From the NCBI RefSeq assembly GCF_003597675.1, contig NZ_CP030827.1:4158501-4222500 (forward strand): a DNA stretch of 64,000 bases, given 5' to 3'. The first letter of the stretch is position 1, and each line of letters begins with the position of its first letter. The notes under the pieces were generated by a model. It made no database searches. It had not been told where the DNA came from and saw nothing but the letters and a program-made list of their open reading frames with translations. This document shows positions 19,176 through 28,645 of the stretch, piece after piece. Both the position numbers and the translations under genes were made by a program. This DNA comes from Neorhizobium sp. NCHU2750 (GTDB taxonomy: Bacteria > Pseudomonadota > Alphaproteobacteria > Rhizobiales > Rhizobiaceae).

Positions 19176-20702
19176 TTGAACCTTCAGTCTTCCGCAAATG
19201 CTCCAGCGATCGAGCTTGTCGGCATCGACAAGAAATTCGGTGCCGTCCATGCCAACAAGGACATCAATCTCACCGTCGCGAAGGGCTCCATCCACGGCAT
19301 TATCGGCGAGAATGGTGCCGGTAAGTCGACGCTGATGTCGATCCTCTACGGCTTCTATCATGCCGATGAGGGCGAGATCCGCATTCAGGGCAAGCCGGTG
19401 ACGATCCGCGACAGCCAGGCGGCGATTGCGGCCGGTATCGGCATGGTGCACCAGCACTTCATGCTGGTCGAGAATTTCACCGTGCTCGAAAACGTCATGC
19501 TCGGCGCGGAAGGCGGGCAGCTCTTGGCCAAGGGCGTTGCCGGCGCGCGCAAGGAACTGAAGCGGCTTGAAACCGACTATGGCCTGGAAGTCGATCCGGA
19601 TGCAGTGATCGAAGAACTCCCGGTCGGCAGCCAGCAGCGCGTGGAAATCCTCAAGGCGCTCTATCGCGGCGCCGATATCCTCATTCTCGATGAACCGACC
19701 GGCGTGCTGACCCCCGCCGAGGCCGATCATCTTTTCCGCATTCTTCAGGTCCTGCGCGATCAGGGAAAGACCATCATCCTCATCACCCACAAGCTGCGCG
19801 AGATTATGGCGATCACCGATACGGTGTCGGTCATGCGCCGCGGCGAGATGGTGGCGACCCGCAAGACGGCCGAGACGACGGTCGCCGAACTGGCCGAACT
19901 CATGGTCGGCCGCCGCGTCCTGCTGCGCGTCGAAAAAGAGGAGGCCAAGCCCGGCCCGGTCCTGCTGTCGGTGAAAAACCTGACGGTAAAAGACGGCCGC
20001 GGCGTGACCATGGTCGACGATGTCTCCTTCGATGTCCGCGCCGGCGAGATCGTCGGCATTGCCGGTGTTGCCGGCAACGGCCAGTCGGAGCTTCTGGAAG
20101 CGCTGGCCGGCATCCGCAAGCCGGTGTCGGGAGAGATCCTCATCGAGGGCAAGCCGGTCGAAGCTGCCGATCCGGCGCTGTTGCGAAAGCTCGGCCTTGG
20201 CCACATTCCCGAGGACCGGCATCACATGGGCCTCGTCCTCAAGTTCGAGGAATACGAGAATTCCATTCTCGGCTACCACCGCGACCCGCGCTATGGCCGC
20301 GGCATGCTTCTCGATCCCGCCGCAATCCGGAAGGATGCCGAGGAGAAGATCGCCAAATACGATATCCGCCCGCCGAATGCGCGGCTGAAGACGGCGAATT
20401 TCTCCGGCGGCAACCAGCAGAAGATTGTCGTGGCGCGCGAGATCGAACGCGATCCGAAAATGCTCCTGATCGGCCAGCCGACCCGCGGTGTCGATATCGG
20501 CGCGATCGAGTTCATCCACCGTCGCATCATCGAGATGCGCGATCAAGGCAAGGCTGTGCTTCTCGTCTCGGTGGAACTGGATGAAATTCGCTCGCTGTCG
20601 GATCGCATCCTCGTCATGTTCGCTGGCAAGGTCGTCGGTGAGAAGCCTGCCGATGCCGACGAACAGTCGCTCGGGCTGATGATGGCCGGGATCGCCGCGT
20701 GA
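19176..20702 (+). CDS. Nucleoside/simple-sugar ABC transporter, double ATPase
   Basis: A 508-residue ATPase with two fused nucleotide-binding domains, as in the RbsA/NupA type. The first has Walker [10 protein letters not shown] (about 48-56), the signature-like [14 protein letters not shown] and Walker B ILILDEPT. The second has a degenerate Walker [10 protein letters not shown], signature [15 protein letters not shown] and a Walker B-like [13 protein letters not shown]. This asymmetry is normal for the family. It starts at TTG with AAGG 8 nt upstream, just after the terminator. It energises the two permeases encoded next. Confidence 0.93.
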   Translation: MNLQSSANAPAIELVGIDKKFGAVHANKDINLTVAKGSIHGIIGENGAGKSTLMSILYGFYHADEGEIRIQGKPVTIRDSQAAIAAGIGMVHQHFMLVENFTVLENVMLGAEGGQLLAKGVAGARKELKRLETDYGLEVDPDAVIEELPVGSQQRVEILKALYRGADILILDEPTGVLTPAEADHLFRILQVLRDQGKTIILITHKLREIMAITDTVSVMRRGEMVATRKTAETTVAELAELMVGRRVLLRVEKEEAKPGPVLLSVKNLTVKDGRGVTMVDDVSFDVRAGEIVGIAGVAGNGQSELLEALAGIRKPVSGEILIEGKPVEAADPALLRKLGLGHIPEDRHHMGLVLKFEEYENSILGYHRDPRYGRGMLLDPAAIRKDAEEKIAKYDIRPPNARLKTANFSGGNQQKIVVAREIERDPKMLLIGQPTRGVDIGAIEFIHRRIIEMRDQGKAVLLVSVELDEIRSLSDRILVMFAGKVVGEKPADADEQSLGLMMAGIAA

Positions 20703-20716
20703 GAGTGCCTGCAGAA

Positions 20717-20806
20717 ATGATGGTTTTGGAGTGTCTGATGAAGCAGAGGTGGATGATCACCGGCCGCACGGGAGGCGATGCAGGCCTCACGGGAGGCCGT
20801 CAATGA
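20717..20806 (+). CDS. Possible 29-residue leader ORF coupled to the permease gene
   Basis: A short frame starts ATGATG at 20717 and stops with TGA at 20804-20806, overlapping the ATG of the permease (20803) as ATGA. The product would be MMVLECLMKQRWMITGRTGG and nine more residues. There is only a weak ribosome-binding site before it, whereas the permease has its own GGGAGG. It may couple translation between ATPase and permease or may be chance. Confidence 0.25.
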   Translation: MMVLECLMKQRWMITGRTGGDAGLTGGRQ

Positions 20807-21906
20807 GCACGGCTTCCGTTCCCTTGCCCGCATGGATCAATTACGGCGTCATTCCGCTTCTCAATCTCGTGCTTGCCTTCTTCTTCTCCGGCCTTGTCGT
20901 CTGGGCGATCGGCGAAAATCCGTTCGAGGCGCTGAAACTCTTGCTGATCGGCGCGCTCGGCCGTGGCGAGGGCATTGGTTTCACGCTTTTCTACACGACG
21001 AGCTTCATCTTCACCGGCCTGTCGGTGGCCGTTGCCGTACATGCCGGCTTGTTCAATATCGGCTCGGAAGGCCAGGCCTATCTCGGCGGCCTCGGCGCCG
21101 CTCTCGTGGCACTGGCGCTCGACCATTATGTGCCCTGGTATGTCACCATGCCGTTTGCGGTCATCGGTGCCGCCCTGTTCGGTGCCGCCGCCTCTGCCAT
21201 CCCGGCCTGGCTGCAGGCCTATCGCGGCAGCCATATCGTCATCACCACGATCATGTTCAATTTCATCATCTCGTCGCTGATGAACTATGTCCTCGTGCAT
21301 ATCCTGATCGTACCCGGCAAGATGGCGCCGGAAAGCCGGACCCTGCTGCCGGGAGGACAGTTGCCGAAACTGAGCTGGCTGATCGAGATGTTCGGCGGCA
21401 AGTTGGGTGCCGCCCCGCTCAACGTTTCTTTCCTGATCGCTCTCGTCATGTGTTTTCTGGTCTGGGTGCTGATCTGGCGCACCAGGCTCGGTTACGAGAT
21501 CCGCACCCTCGGCGTCAGCCCGAGTGCGGCAAGCTATGCCGGCATCCGCTATGGAAGGATCGTCATGATCACCATGCTGATCTCCGGTGGGCTTGCGGGC
21601 ATGATGGCGCTGAACCCGGTCATGGGCGCCTCCGCCCGCCTGCAGATCGAGTTCGTCGGCGGCGCCGGCTTTGTCGGCATCGCCGTCTCGCTGATGGGCC
21701 GCAACCATCCTGTCGGCATCGCGCTTGCGGCGCTTCTCTTCGGCATTCTCTATCAGGGCGGCGCCGAGCTTTCCTTCGACATGCCGGCGATCACCCGCGA
21801 CATGATCGTCGTCATCCAGGGCATGGTTATCCTGTTTGCCGGCGCGCTCGAATATATGCTTCGCCCGGCCATGGTCAGGCTCTATCAGGCGGCGCGGGGG
21901 AGATAG
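20803..21906 (+). CDS. Nucleoside ABC transporter permease (first)
   Basis: A 367-residue inner-membrane permease of the RbsC/BPD_transp_2 family with about ten hydrophobic segments. Characteristic parts are VHAGLFNIGSEGQAYLGGLGAAL, ITTIMFNFIISSLMNYVL, and the cytoplasmic EIRTLGVSPSAASYAGI loop that contacts the ATPase. The C-terminal GGAGFVGIAVSLMGRNHPVG is also typical. The ATG at 20803 has GGGAGG 8 nt upstream. It pairs with the next permease, 3 nt after its stop. Confidence 0.92.
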   Translation: MSTASVPLPAWINYGVIPLLNLVLAFFFSGLVVWAIGENPFEALKLLLIGALGRGEGIGFTLFYTTSFIFTGLSVAVAVHAGLFNIGSEGQAYLGGLGAALVALALDHYVPWYVTMPFAVIGAALFGAAASAIPAWLQAYRGSHIVITTIMFNFIISSLMNYVLVHILIVPGKMAPESRTLLPGGQLPKLSWLIEMFGGKLGAAPLNVSFLIALVMCFLVWVLIWRTRLGYEIRTLGVSPSAASYAGIRYGRIVMITMLISGGLAGMMALNPVMGASARLQIEFVGGAGFVGIAVSLMGRNHPVGIALAALLFGILYQGGAELSFDMPAITRDMIVVIQGMVILFAGALEYMLRPAMVRLYQAARGR

Positions 21907-21909
21907 GCC

Positions 21910-22881
21910 ATGGAATATTTCGAAATCTTCGTCAGCATCCTCGGCTCGACCATCCGCCTGTCCATTCCTCTGCTCTTCACCGCATTGGCCGGGCTGTTTT
22001 CCGAACGCGCCGGCATTTTTGATATCGGGCTGGAAGGCAAGATGCTGGCTTCGGCCTTCGCCGCTGCCTGCGTCGCCTACTGGACCGGCGACGCCTGGGC
22101 CGGGCTCGGCGCCGGCATCCTCATTTCCATTGCCTTCTCGCTGCTGCATGGTTTCGCCTCGATCACCAATCGCGGCAACCAGATTGTCTCCGGCGTGGCG
22201 CTCAACTTCGTCGCCGCCGGCGTCACCGTCGTGCTCGGCCAGGCCTGGTTCAACCAGGGCGGCCGCACCGGCCAGGTGCCGCCGGAAGGCCGCTTCGGCG
22301 CCATCATCCTGCCCGGCGCCGACATGATGCGCGACGTGCCGTTCATTGGCCCGATCTATGCCAATGTCATTTCCGGCAACAACCTGCTCACCTATCTCGC
22401 CTTCCTCATGGTGCCGGCCTCCTGGTGGGTGCTCTACCGCACCCGTTTCGGTCTCCGTTTGCGCGCCGTCGGTGAAAATCCGGGCGCCGTCGATACGGCA
22501 GGCATTTCCGTCACCTGGCTGCGTTACCGGGCGCTGATCGTCACCGGCTTCCTCGCCGGTTTCGCCGGCACCTATCTGTCGATCGCCCAGTCCGCCGCCT
22601 TCATCAACAACATGTCGGCCGGCAAGGGCTATATCGCGCTCGCTGCGCTGATCTTCGCCAAGTGGAAGCCGGTGCCGGTCATGTTCGCCTGCCTTCTGTT
22701 CGGTTTCCTCGATGCCTTCGCCAATTTCATGCAGGGCAAGTCCATGCCGCTGATCGGCGAAGTGCCGGTGCAGATCTTCCAGGCGCTGCCCTATATCCTC
22801 ACCTGCATCCTGCTCGCAGGCTTTATCGGCGTGGCCCGCCCGCCGAAAGCCGGCGGCGTGCCCTATACAAAGGAGCGCTGA
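21910..22881 (+). CDS. Nucleoside ABC transporter permease (second)
   Basis: A 323-residue permease, shorter than its partner and lacking its N-terminal extension. It shows LFSERAGIFDIGLEGKMLASAF, then NQIVSGVALNFVAAGVTVVL, LRAVGENPGAVDTAGISV (the ATPase-coupling loop) and AGKGYIALAALIFAKWKP. It follows the first permease by 3 nt and precedes cytidine deaminase by 4 nt, so uptake and breakdown of nucleosides are co-expressed. Confidence 0.92.
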   Translation: MEYFEIFVSILGSTIRLSIPLLFTALAGLFSERAGIFDIGLEGKMLASAFAAACVAYWTGDAWAGLGAGILISIAFSLLHGFASITNRGNQIVSGVALNFVAAGVTVVLGQAWFNQGGRTGQVPPEGRFGAIILPGADMMRDVPFIGPIYANVISGNNLLTYLAFLMVPASWWVLYRTRFGLRLRAVGENPGAVDTAGISVTWLRYRALIVTGFLAGFAGTYLSIAQSAAFINNMSAGKGYIALAALIFAKWKPVPVMFACLLFGFLDAFANFMQGKSMPLIGEVPVQIFQALPYILTCILLAGFIGVARPPKAGGVPYTKER

Positions 22882-22885
22882 AGAC

Positions 22886-23278
22886 ATGTCCCACGAACTG
22901 TTCGAGGCAGCCCGCGATGCGATGGGCAAGGCGCATGCGCCTTATTCCAAGTTTCCGGTGGGTGTGGCGCTGAGGGCCGATGACGGCAAAGTCTATCTCG
23001 GCGCCAATATCGAGAACCTCTCCTTTCCTCAGGGCTGGTGCGCCGAACCGACGGCGATCGGCGCCATGGTCATGGGCGGGGGCAAGAAGATCGTCGAACT
23101 GGCGGTCATCGCTGAAAAGCTTCCGCTCTGCACGCCCTGCGGCGGCTGCCGCCAGAAGATTTCCGAATTCGCCTCCGCCGAAACCCGTATCTATCTCTGC
23201 GACGATCTCGGTGTGCAGAAGACCGTCACAATGGCGGAACTGCTTCCCTTCGCCTTCGAGACGGATGTGATCGGATGA
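22886..23278 (+). CDS. cdd: Cytidine deaminase
   Basis: A 130-residue homotetrameric-type cytidine deaminase converting cytidine and deoxycytidine to uridine and deoxyuridine. The zinc/catalytic motif reads WCAEPTAIGAM (about 51-61; Cys ligand and Glu proton shuttle) and the second zinc motif PCGGCRQKISEF holds two Cys. The N-terminal AYSKF-like segment appears as APYSKFPVGVAL. Its stop overlaps the start of the phosphorylase gene by 4 nt (GATGA), implying coupling. Confidence 0.94.
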   Translation: MSHELFEAARDAMGKAHAPYSKFPVGVALRADDGKVYLGANIENLSFPQGWCAEPTAIGAMVMGGGKKIVELAVIAEKLPLCTPCGGCRQKISEFASAETRIYLCDDLGVQKTVTMAELLPFAFETDVIG

Positions 23279-24072
23279 CCACGGTAACCGACCTGCTCGT
23301 CGAACGGCTGGATGGCCTCGTGCCCCGCGTGGCGATCGTGCTCGGCTCGGGGTTGGGCTCGCTGGTGGATGGCATCACCGATCAGGTCCGTATTCCTTAC
23401 GGAGAGCTCGAAGGGTTTCCGATGAGCGGTGTCACCGGCCATGCGGGCGAACTCGTCGCCGGTTATCTCGGCCGTGAACCGGTGATCATGCTTTCCGGCC
23501 GCGCCCATTATTATGAACGTGGCGATGCCCGCGCCATGCGGTTCCCGATCCAGGTTTTGAAGGGGATCGGCGTCCAGTCGCTCATCCTCACCAATTCCGC
23601 CGGTTCGGTGCGGCAGGACATGCCGCCGGGCTCCGTCATGCAGATCACCGATCATATCAACTATTCCGGCATGAACCCGTTGATCGGCGAACACGGCGAT
23701 GGTCGCTTCGTCGGCATGACGACAGCCTATGATGCCGATCTGGCGCTGAAGATGCGCAATGCCGCGATCCGTGCCGGCGTGCCGCTGTTCGAAGGCGTCT
23801 ATATGTGGTTCTCCGGGCCGAGCTTCGAAACGCCGGCCGAAATCCGCATGGCTCGCACGCTGGGCGCCGATGCCGTCGGTATGTCGACTGTGCCGGAAGT
23901 CATTCTCGCCCGCTATTTCGGCCTCAAGGTCGCCGCCGCTTCGGTCATCACCAATTACGGTGCGGGCATGACGGGTGCCGAACTCAGCCATGAGGAAACC
24001 AAGGACATGGCGCCTGTCGGCGGTGCGCGGCTCGCCGCCATCCTCAGGCAAATGCTCGCCGGCAACGCCTGA
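23275..24072 (+). CDS. Purine nucleoside phosphorylase (trimeric PNP type)
   Basis: A 265-residue enzyme that splits inosine/guanosine-type nucleosides with phosphate into base and (deoxy)ribose-1-phosphate. Motifs of the trimeric class are visible: phosphate loop VLGSGLGSLVD (about 21-31), GHAGELVAGYLG, SGRAHYYE, LTNSAGSV, and the purine/ribose region YMWFSGPSFETPAEIRM followed by ADAVGMSTVPE and ITNYGAGM. It overlaps cdd by 4 nt. Products feed DeoB and DeoC encoded nearby. Confidence 0.93.
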   Translation: MTTVTDLLVERLDGLVPRVAIVLGSGLGSLVDGITDQVRIPYGELEGFPMSGVTGHAGELVAGYLGREPVIMLSGRAHYYERGDARAMRFPIQVLKGIGVQSLILTNSAGSVRQDMPPGSVMQITDHINYSGMNPLIGEHGDGRFVGMTTAYDADLALKMRNAAIRAGVPLFEGVYMWFSGPSFETPAEIRMARTLGADAVGMSTVPEVILARYFGLKVAAASVITNYGAGMTGAELSHEETKDMAPVGGARLAAILRQMLAGNA

Positions 24073-24178
24073 CTTATCAAAAGCATAGCGACGCTGCGCC
24101 AATATACCCAATTTCTGCGGGTTGAATCGGATCGGTTGGGCGCTAAAACTGCCACTTCAATGAAAAGCGGAGGACACT

Positions 24179-24952
24179 ATGGAACTGCAGAGCCCGCGCG
24201 AGGCGGCGGCGTTTGCCCTGTCTCTTCTCGACCTGACGAACCTGCGTGACGATTGCGACGAGGCCGCGATCGAAAACCTGTGCCTGCGTGCGCAGACGCC
24301 CTATGGCAACAGTGCCGCGATCTGCATCTGGCCGCGCTTTGTCGCCCATGCCCGCAAGATCCTCGGCGCCGGCCATCCAGTCCGCATCGCGACCGTGGTC
24401 AATTTCCCCTCCGGTGATCTGGCCGTGGCCGATGTCGTGGCGGAGACGGCGAAGGCTGTCGAGGATGGCGCCGACGAAATCGATCTCGTCATTCCCTACA
24501 AGGCCTTTATCGGCGGCGATGAGGCTGCAGTGACCGTCATGGTTGAGGCTGTCCGCGCGGCCTGCCCGCACTCGGCCCTCAAGGTCATTCTCGAAACCGG
24601 CGAACTGAAGGACATGCTGCTCGTCAGGCGCGCCTCCGAACTGGCGATTGCGGCTGGTGCCGATTTCATCAAGACGTCGACCGGCAAGGTGTCGGTAAAC
24701 GCCACGCTGGAAGCGGCCGACATCATGTTGCGGTCGATCCGGGAATCGAAGGCCAAGGTCGGCTTCAAGCCGGCTGGCGGCGTTTCGACCGTTGCTGATG
24801 CCGATCTCTATCTGAGGCTTGCCGAAACCATCATGGGGCCGAACTGGATCATGCCCTCCACATTCCGCTTCGGTGCATCGAGCCTGCTCGACGATATCCT
24901 GGCGGTGCTCGCCGGCACGACCTCCCAGCGCGTGGCAGCCGGCGGCTATTGA
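24179..24952 (+). CDS. deoC: Deoxyribose-phosphate aldolase
   Basis: A 257-residue class I aldolase cleaving 2-deoxyribose-5-phosphate to glyceraldehyde-3-phosphate and acetaldehyde. The Schiff-base lysine lies in ADFIKTSTGK (about 160-169), the second active-site lysine in VGFKPAGGV, and an upstream segment, DEIDLVIPY, is typical. Length matches the DeoC family. GCGGAGG precedes the ATG. The 106-nt gap before it is the largest within this run of genes and may hold a separate promoter. Confidence 0.94.
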   Translation: MELQSPREAAAFALSLLDLTNLRDDCDEAAIENLCLRAQTPYGNSAAICIWPRFVAHARKILGAGHPVRIATVVNFPSGDLAVADVVAETAKAVEDGADEIDLVIPYKAFIGGDEAAVTVMVEAVRAACPHSALKVILETGELKDMLLVRRASELAIAAGADFIKTSTGKVSVNATLEAADIMLRSIRESKAKVGFKPAGGVSTVADADLYLRLAETIMGPNWIMPSTFRFGASSLLDDILAVLAGTTSQRVAAGGY

Positions 24953-24960
24953 CGGCTCGG

Positions 24961-26274
24961 ATGCTGCTTCCCCAGGAGATCATTCGCCGCAAGCGCGATG
25001 GCCACAGCCTGTCTGAGCGCGAGATCGGCGCTTTCGTCGCAGGACTGACTGGAGGCAGCGTTTCGGAGGCCCAGGCCGCAGCCTTCGCCATGGCTGTCCT
25101 GTTTCGGGACATGTCCCGAAACGAGACGATTTTGCTGACGCTTGCAATGCGCGATTCCGGCTCCGTCCTGAAATGGGACGGCATCGGCCGCCCGGTGGCC
25201 GACAAGCACTCGACCGGCGGTGTTGGCGACAACGTTTCGCTGATGCTGGCACCGATCGCTGCTGCCTGCGGGCTGGCCGTTCCTATGATTTCGGGCCGTG
25301 GCCTCGGCCATACGGGCGGCACGCTCGACAAGCTCCAGTCTATCCCCGGTTATGACATCGCCCCCGATCCGTTGCGTTTCGCTCAGGTCGTAGGTGATGT
25401 CGGCTGTGCCATCGTCGGCCAGACGGCCGATCTCGCCCCCGCCGACCGCCGCCTCTATGCCATCCGCGACGTGACGGCGACGGTGGAATCCGTTCCCTTG
25501 ATCACCGCCTCGATCCTGTCGAAGAAGCTGGCAGCCGGGCTGCAGACATTGCTGATGGATGTGAAGGTCGGCACCGGTGCCTTCATGCAGGATATCAACG
25601 AGGCGCGCATACTGGCCCGCTCGCTGGTCGAGGTTGCTACCGGTGCAGGGGTGCCGACCGTGGCACTGATCACCGACATGAACGAACCGCTCGCCGATGC
25701 CGCGGGCAATGCGGTCGAAGTGATGAACTGCGTCGACTTTCTCAAATGCGGCAAAGCCGGTTCTAGACTTGAAACGCTGGTCCTGGCCGAGGTCGCCGAG
25801 ATGCTGGTCCAGTCCGGACTGGTCGAAACAGTTGCGGCGGGAGAGAGCATGGCGCGCACCGCCCTGTCGTCCGGCCGGGCGCTCGAAACCTTCGGCCGCA
25901 TGGTGCATGCGCTGGGCGGCCCGGCGGATTTCTGCGACCGGCCCGAGACATATCTACCCAAGGCGCCTGTCATGGCCGAGGTGCCGGCACCGGCAGACGG
26001 CTATCTCGCCGCCTGCGATGCAAGGGCGATCGGGCTTGCCGTGGTCGATATGGGGGGAGGCCGCCGCCAGGTTTCCGATGCGGTCGACCATCGCGTCGGC
26101 TTCAGCGACATGCTTGCGCTCGGTTCGGCCGTCACCAAAGGGCAGTCAATCGCGCGGGTTCACGCGACGTCGCGCGATGAGGCGGATATCGCGACAAAGG
26201 CCGTTCTTTCGAGCTATCGGATCGATGCCGGACCGCCGGCATTGTCGCCGGTCGTCGTCGAGCGGATCGCCTGA
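24961..26274 (+). CDS. deoA: Thymidine phosphorylase
   Basis: A 437-residue enzyme that phosphorolyses thymidine and deoxyuridine to base plus deoxyribose-1-phosphate. It shows the DeoA/TrpD-like KHSTGGVGDNVSLMLAPI (phosphate and sugar site), SGRGLGHTGGTLDKLQSIPG, and LMDVKVGTGAFM. The ATG at 24961 gives MLLPQEIIRRKRDG, which lines up well with the N-terminus I recall for the E. coli enzyme. A TTG at 24949 overlapping the deoC stop is an alternative. It ends the plus-strand nucleoside operon. Confidence 0.94.
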   Translation: MLLPQEIIRRKRDGHSLSEREIGAFVAGLTGGSVSEAQAAAFAMAVLFRDMSRNETILLTLAMRDSGSVLKWDGIGRPVADKHSTGGVGDNVSLMLAPIAAACGLAVPMISGRGLGHTGGTLDKLQSIPGYDIAPDPLRFAQVVGDVGCAIVGQTADLAPADRRLYAIRDVTATVESVPLITASILSKKLAAGLQTLLMDVKVGTGAFMQDINEARILARSLVEVATGAGVPTVALITDMNEPLADAAGNAVEVMNCVDFLKCGKAGSRLETLVLAEVAEMLVQSGLVETVAAGESMARTALSSGRALETFGRMVHALGGPADFCDRPETYLPKAPVMAEVPAPADGYLAACDARAIGLAVVDMGGGRRQVSDAVDHRVGFSDMLALGSAVTKGQSIARVHATSRDEADIATKAVLSSYRIDAGPPALSPVVVERIA

Positions 26275-26283
26275 CTGCTCTTG

Positions 26284-26823
26284 TCAGTTGGCGAGCGTCA
26301 GGCTGCCGCCCTTCACCTGATAGGATTTCAGCTTCGTCAGGAAGCTCATGCCGACCAGCGTCCCGGACAGCGACGAATCGCGCAGCACGAAAGCATCCAC
26401 GTCGCGAACGCGAACATTGCCGATCTCGACGCGGTCGAGCACCACATGGGCCGCTTCCGTCTTGCCGTTCGCCGTATTCGCCGTGTAGCGGAAGTCGAGA
26501 TCATTGCCGCCGAAGCCGAGCTTGCGGGCCGTGCTTTCGTTGATCGCGACAAGCGACGCGCCGGTGTCGACAAGCCCGGTGATCGGTTTGCCGTTGATGC
26601 GGAAGTTGCCGATGAAATGCCCGCGGCCATCGGCATCGAGCACGGTGCTGCCCGGTGTCAGCGAGGCGGCTTCCGGCGCAGTTCTGGATGCACCTTGCGG
26701 CGGAGCGGCTTGATCGGTCGCTGACTGCTGTTCTGCCGGATTTTCCGTCCGCTGGATCAGGGCCGGGATCTGTGTCGCAATGACGGCGGCGACGGCGGCG
26801 AATATGGCGGTGCGCACAAGCAT
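26284..26823 (-). CDS. Retropepsin-like aspartic protease (clan AA), membrane-anchored
   Basis: A 179-residue protein with an N-terminal membrane anchor or signal (about 3-20, TAIFAAVAAVIATQIPAL), a Pro/Ala-rich linker, then a single retropepsin-like domain. The domain holds the catalytic motif LVDTGASLVAI (about 86-96) and the second strand VGMSFLTKLKSYQV. One such domain must dimerise to be active. It belongs to the family often annotated as clan AA aspartic protease (TIGR02281-like). It ends 10 nt from the convergent deoA and is unrelated to nucleoside metabolism. Confidence 0.87.
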   Translation of the reverse strand: MLVRTAIFAAVAAVIATQIPALIQRTENPAEQQSATDQAAPPQGASRTAPEAASLTPGSTVLDADGRGHFIGNFRINGKPITGLVDTGASLVAINESTARKLGFGGNDLDFRYTANTANGKTEAAHVVLDRVEIGNVRVRDVDAFVLRDSSLSGTLVGMSFLTKLKSYQVKGGSLTLAN

Positions 26824-26871
26824 GGTCTGTCCCTAGGTTCAGACAAATCACGCTAGACCGCAATGGTTACG

Positions 26872-26908
26872 AAAAAGCGGCCTGACCCTTTCGGGCCGGC
26901 CGCCTTCT
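26872..26908 (-). terminator. Rho-independent terminator downstream of upp
   Basis: Read on the minus strand, the stem GCGGCCGGCCC / GGGTCAGGCCGC with loop GAAA is followed by TTTTTC. It lies 30 nt past the upp stop and before the protease gene. It closes the deoB-add-upp transcript. Confidence 0.8.
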
Positions 26909-26937
26909 TCATCATTGGTTAGGAAATCCTGAAATTT

Positions 26938-27567
26938 CTATTTCGTGCCATACATGCGGTCGCCCGCATCGCCGAGGCCGGGCACGATATAGCCCTTCTC
27001 GTTGAGATGGCTGTCGATTGAGGCCGTGTAGATCTTCACGTCCGGATGGGCTTCCTGGAAATTCTGGATGCCTTCGGGTGCTGCAAGCAGGCAGAGGAAG
27101 CGGATGTTGTTGGCGCCGCGTTCCTTCAGCTTGTGCACGGCAGCGATCGAGGAATTGCCCGTCGCCAGCATCGGATCGACAACGATGACCAGCCGCTCGT
27201 CCAGCCCGTCCGGCGCCTTGAAGTAATATTCCACCGGCTGCAGCGTATCGTGGTCGCGGTAAAGCCCGATATGCGAGACGCGCGCGGAAGGCACGAGTTC
27301 GAGCATGCCTTCGAGCAGGCCGTTACCGGCGCGCAGGATGGAGACGAAGACCAGCTTCTTGCCTTCCACCACCGGCGCCTGCATCTCGGTGATCGGCGTT
27401 TCGATCGTTTCCATCGTCAGGTCGAGGTCGCGGGTGACCTCGTAGCAGAGCAGCATGGAGATCTCGCGCAACAGCCTGCGAAAGCCGGCCGTCGAGGTCT
27501 CCTTCTTGCGCATGATCGTCAGCTTGTGCTGCACCAGCGGATGATCGATGACTGTGACGCCGTCCAT
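26938..27567 (-). CDS. upp: Uracil phosphoribosyltransferase
   Basis: A 209-residue enzyme converting uracil and PRPP to UMP. Visible motifs are [14 protein letters not shown] and the PRPP-binding loop [16 protein letters not shown], followed by [12 protein letters not shown] and the uracil-binding C-terminal [18 protein letters not shown]. The ATG at 27567 is preceded by GAGGG. The longer in-frame start at 27624 would run almost into add. It salvages uracil released by the pyrimidine nucleoside pathway. Confidence 0.95.
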   Translation of the reverse strand: MDGVTVIDHPLVQHKLTIMRKKETSTAGFRRLLREISMLLCYEVTRDLDLTMETIETPITEMQAPVVEGKKLVFVSILRAGNGLLEGMLELVPSARVSHIGLYRDHDTLQPVEYYFKAPDGLDERLVIVVDPMLATGNSSIAAVHKLKERGANNIRFLCLLAAPEGIQNFQEAHPDVKIYTASIDSHLNEKGYIVPGLGDAGDRMYGTK

Positions 27568-27628
27568 GGCCTTTTCCCTCTTCGTTATCGTCTTCTTCTT
27601 CCCGAAAAACGCTGCGTTCCGCAAGCCT

Positions 27629-28645
27629 TCACGTCATCGACACCGCTTGATCCCCAATCTCTCTGTCGAAACGGGCAAGCAATGCAGCCTTTGTCGCATC
27701 GTCGACGAAGGCGGCTTCGAGCGCCGTCCGCGTCATCGAATTGATCTCGGCATCGCTCATGCGGATCACCGTTGAGGCGATGTCGTATTCGCGGGCGAGC
27801 GAGGTGGAAAAGAACGGCGGGTCGTCGGAATTGATGCAGACCTTCACCCCCGCGGCTTTCAACCGCTTCAGGGGATGGCTGTCGAAATCGGCAAACACGC
27901 TGAGTGCGATATTCGAGCCCGGACAAACCTCCAGCACGGTGCCGAGTTCGGCAAGCCGCGCCACCAGTGCATCATCCTCGATTGCCCTCACGCCATGGCC
28001 GATACGCGCGGGCTTCACCAGATCCAGCGCATCGGTAACGCTGAAGGCGCCGCAGACTTCCCCGGCATGGATGGTCAGGCCAAGCCCGGCATCGCGGGCA
28101 ATGTCGAAGGCACGGGCATAATCGGCAACCCGGCCCATCCGTTCTTCGCCTGCCATGTTGAAGCCGGTGACCAGCGGATTTTTCGCACGCGCCGCATATT
28201 CCGCGGCAGCGATGACGCGCTCGGGACCGAAATGCCGCTCGCCGGTCACGATGATCCTGGCCTCGATCCCCGACCTTTCCTTCGCTGCCGCGATCCCGTC
28301 GCAAATTCCGGCAAGATAGGCATCGGCGCCGAGCCCGATCCGGTCGCCATGATCGGGGGAAACGATGATTTCGCTGTAGATCGTGCCGATGGCTGACAGT
28401 TCATCAAGATAGGTTTGAGTCAGCAGCGCATAGTCCGCCTCGGTCCTGAACAGGGCCGCGACGGCATCATAAGCGACGAGAAATTCCGAAAAGTCACGCC
28501 AGATATAGACGCCGTCCCGCAGGAAGCCACTCATGTCCACGCCGTATCTTTCCGCTTGCGAAAGCGCCAGTGCCGGCGGTGCAGCGCCCTCGATATGGCA
28601 GTGGATCTCGGCCTTTGGCAGGTTCTGGGTCACAGGAAACTCCAT
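27629..28645 (-). CDS. add: Adenosine deaminase
   Basis: A 338-residue zinc enzyme deaminating adenosine and deoxyadenosine to inosine forms. The HxH zinc motif is in [11 protein letters not shown] (about 11-21). Later ligands and catalytic residues appear in [20 protein letters not shown] and [10 protein letters not shown]. Length is typical. Its start overlaps the deoB stop by 16 nt, giving tight coupling in a deoB-add-upp operon. It supplies inosine to the purine nucleoside phosphorylase encoded on the other strand. Confidence 0.94.
   Translation of the reverse strand: MEFPVTQNLPKAEIHCHIEGAAPPALALSQAERYGVDMSGFLRDGVYIWRDFSEFLVAYDAVAALFRTEADYALLTQTYLDELSAIGTIYSEIIVSPDHGDRIGLGADAYLAGICDGIAAAKERSGIEARIIVTGERHFGPERVIAAAEYAARAKNPLVTGFNMAGEERMGRVADYARAFDIARDAGLGLTIHAGEVCGAFSVTDALDLVKPARIGHGVRAIEDDALVARLAELGTVLEVCPGSNIALSVFADFDSHPLKRLKAAGVKVCINSDDPPFFSTSLAREYDIASTVIRMSDAEINSMTRTALEAAFVDDATKAALLARFDREIGDQAVSMT

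Noticed and set aside
20800..22929. A 709-codon open frame on the minus strand
   Set aside because: It runs antisense through both nucleoside permease genes, whose membrane-protein sequence is unmistakable; the antisense product is charged low-complexity sequence.
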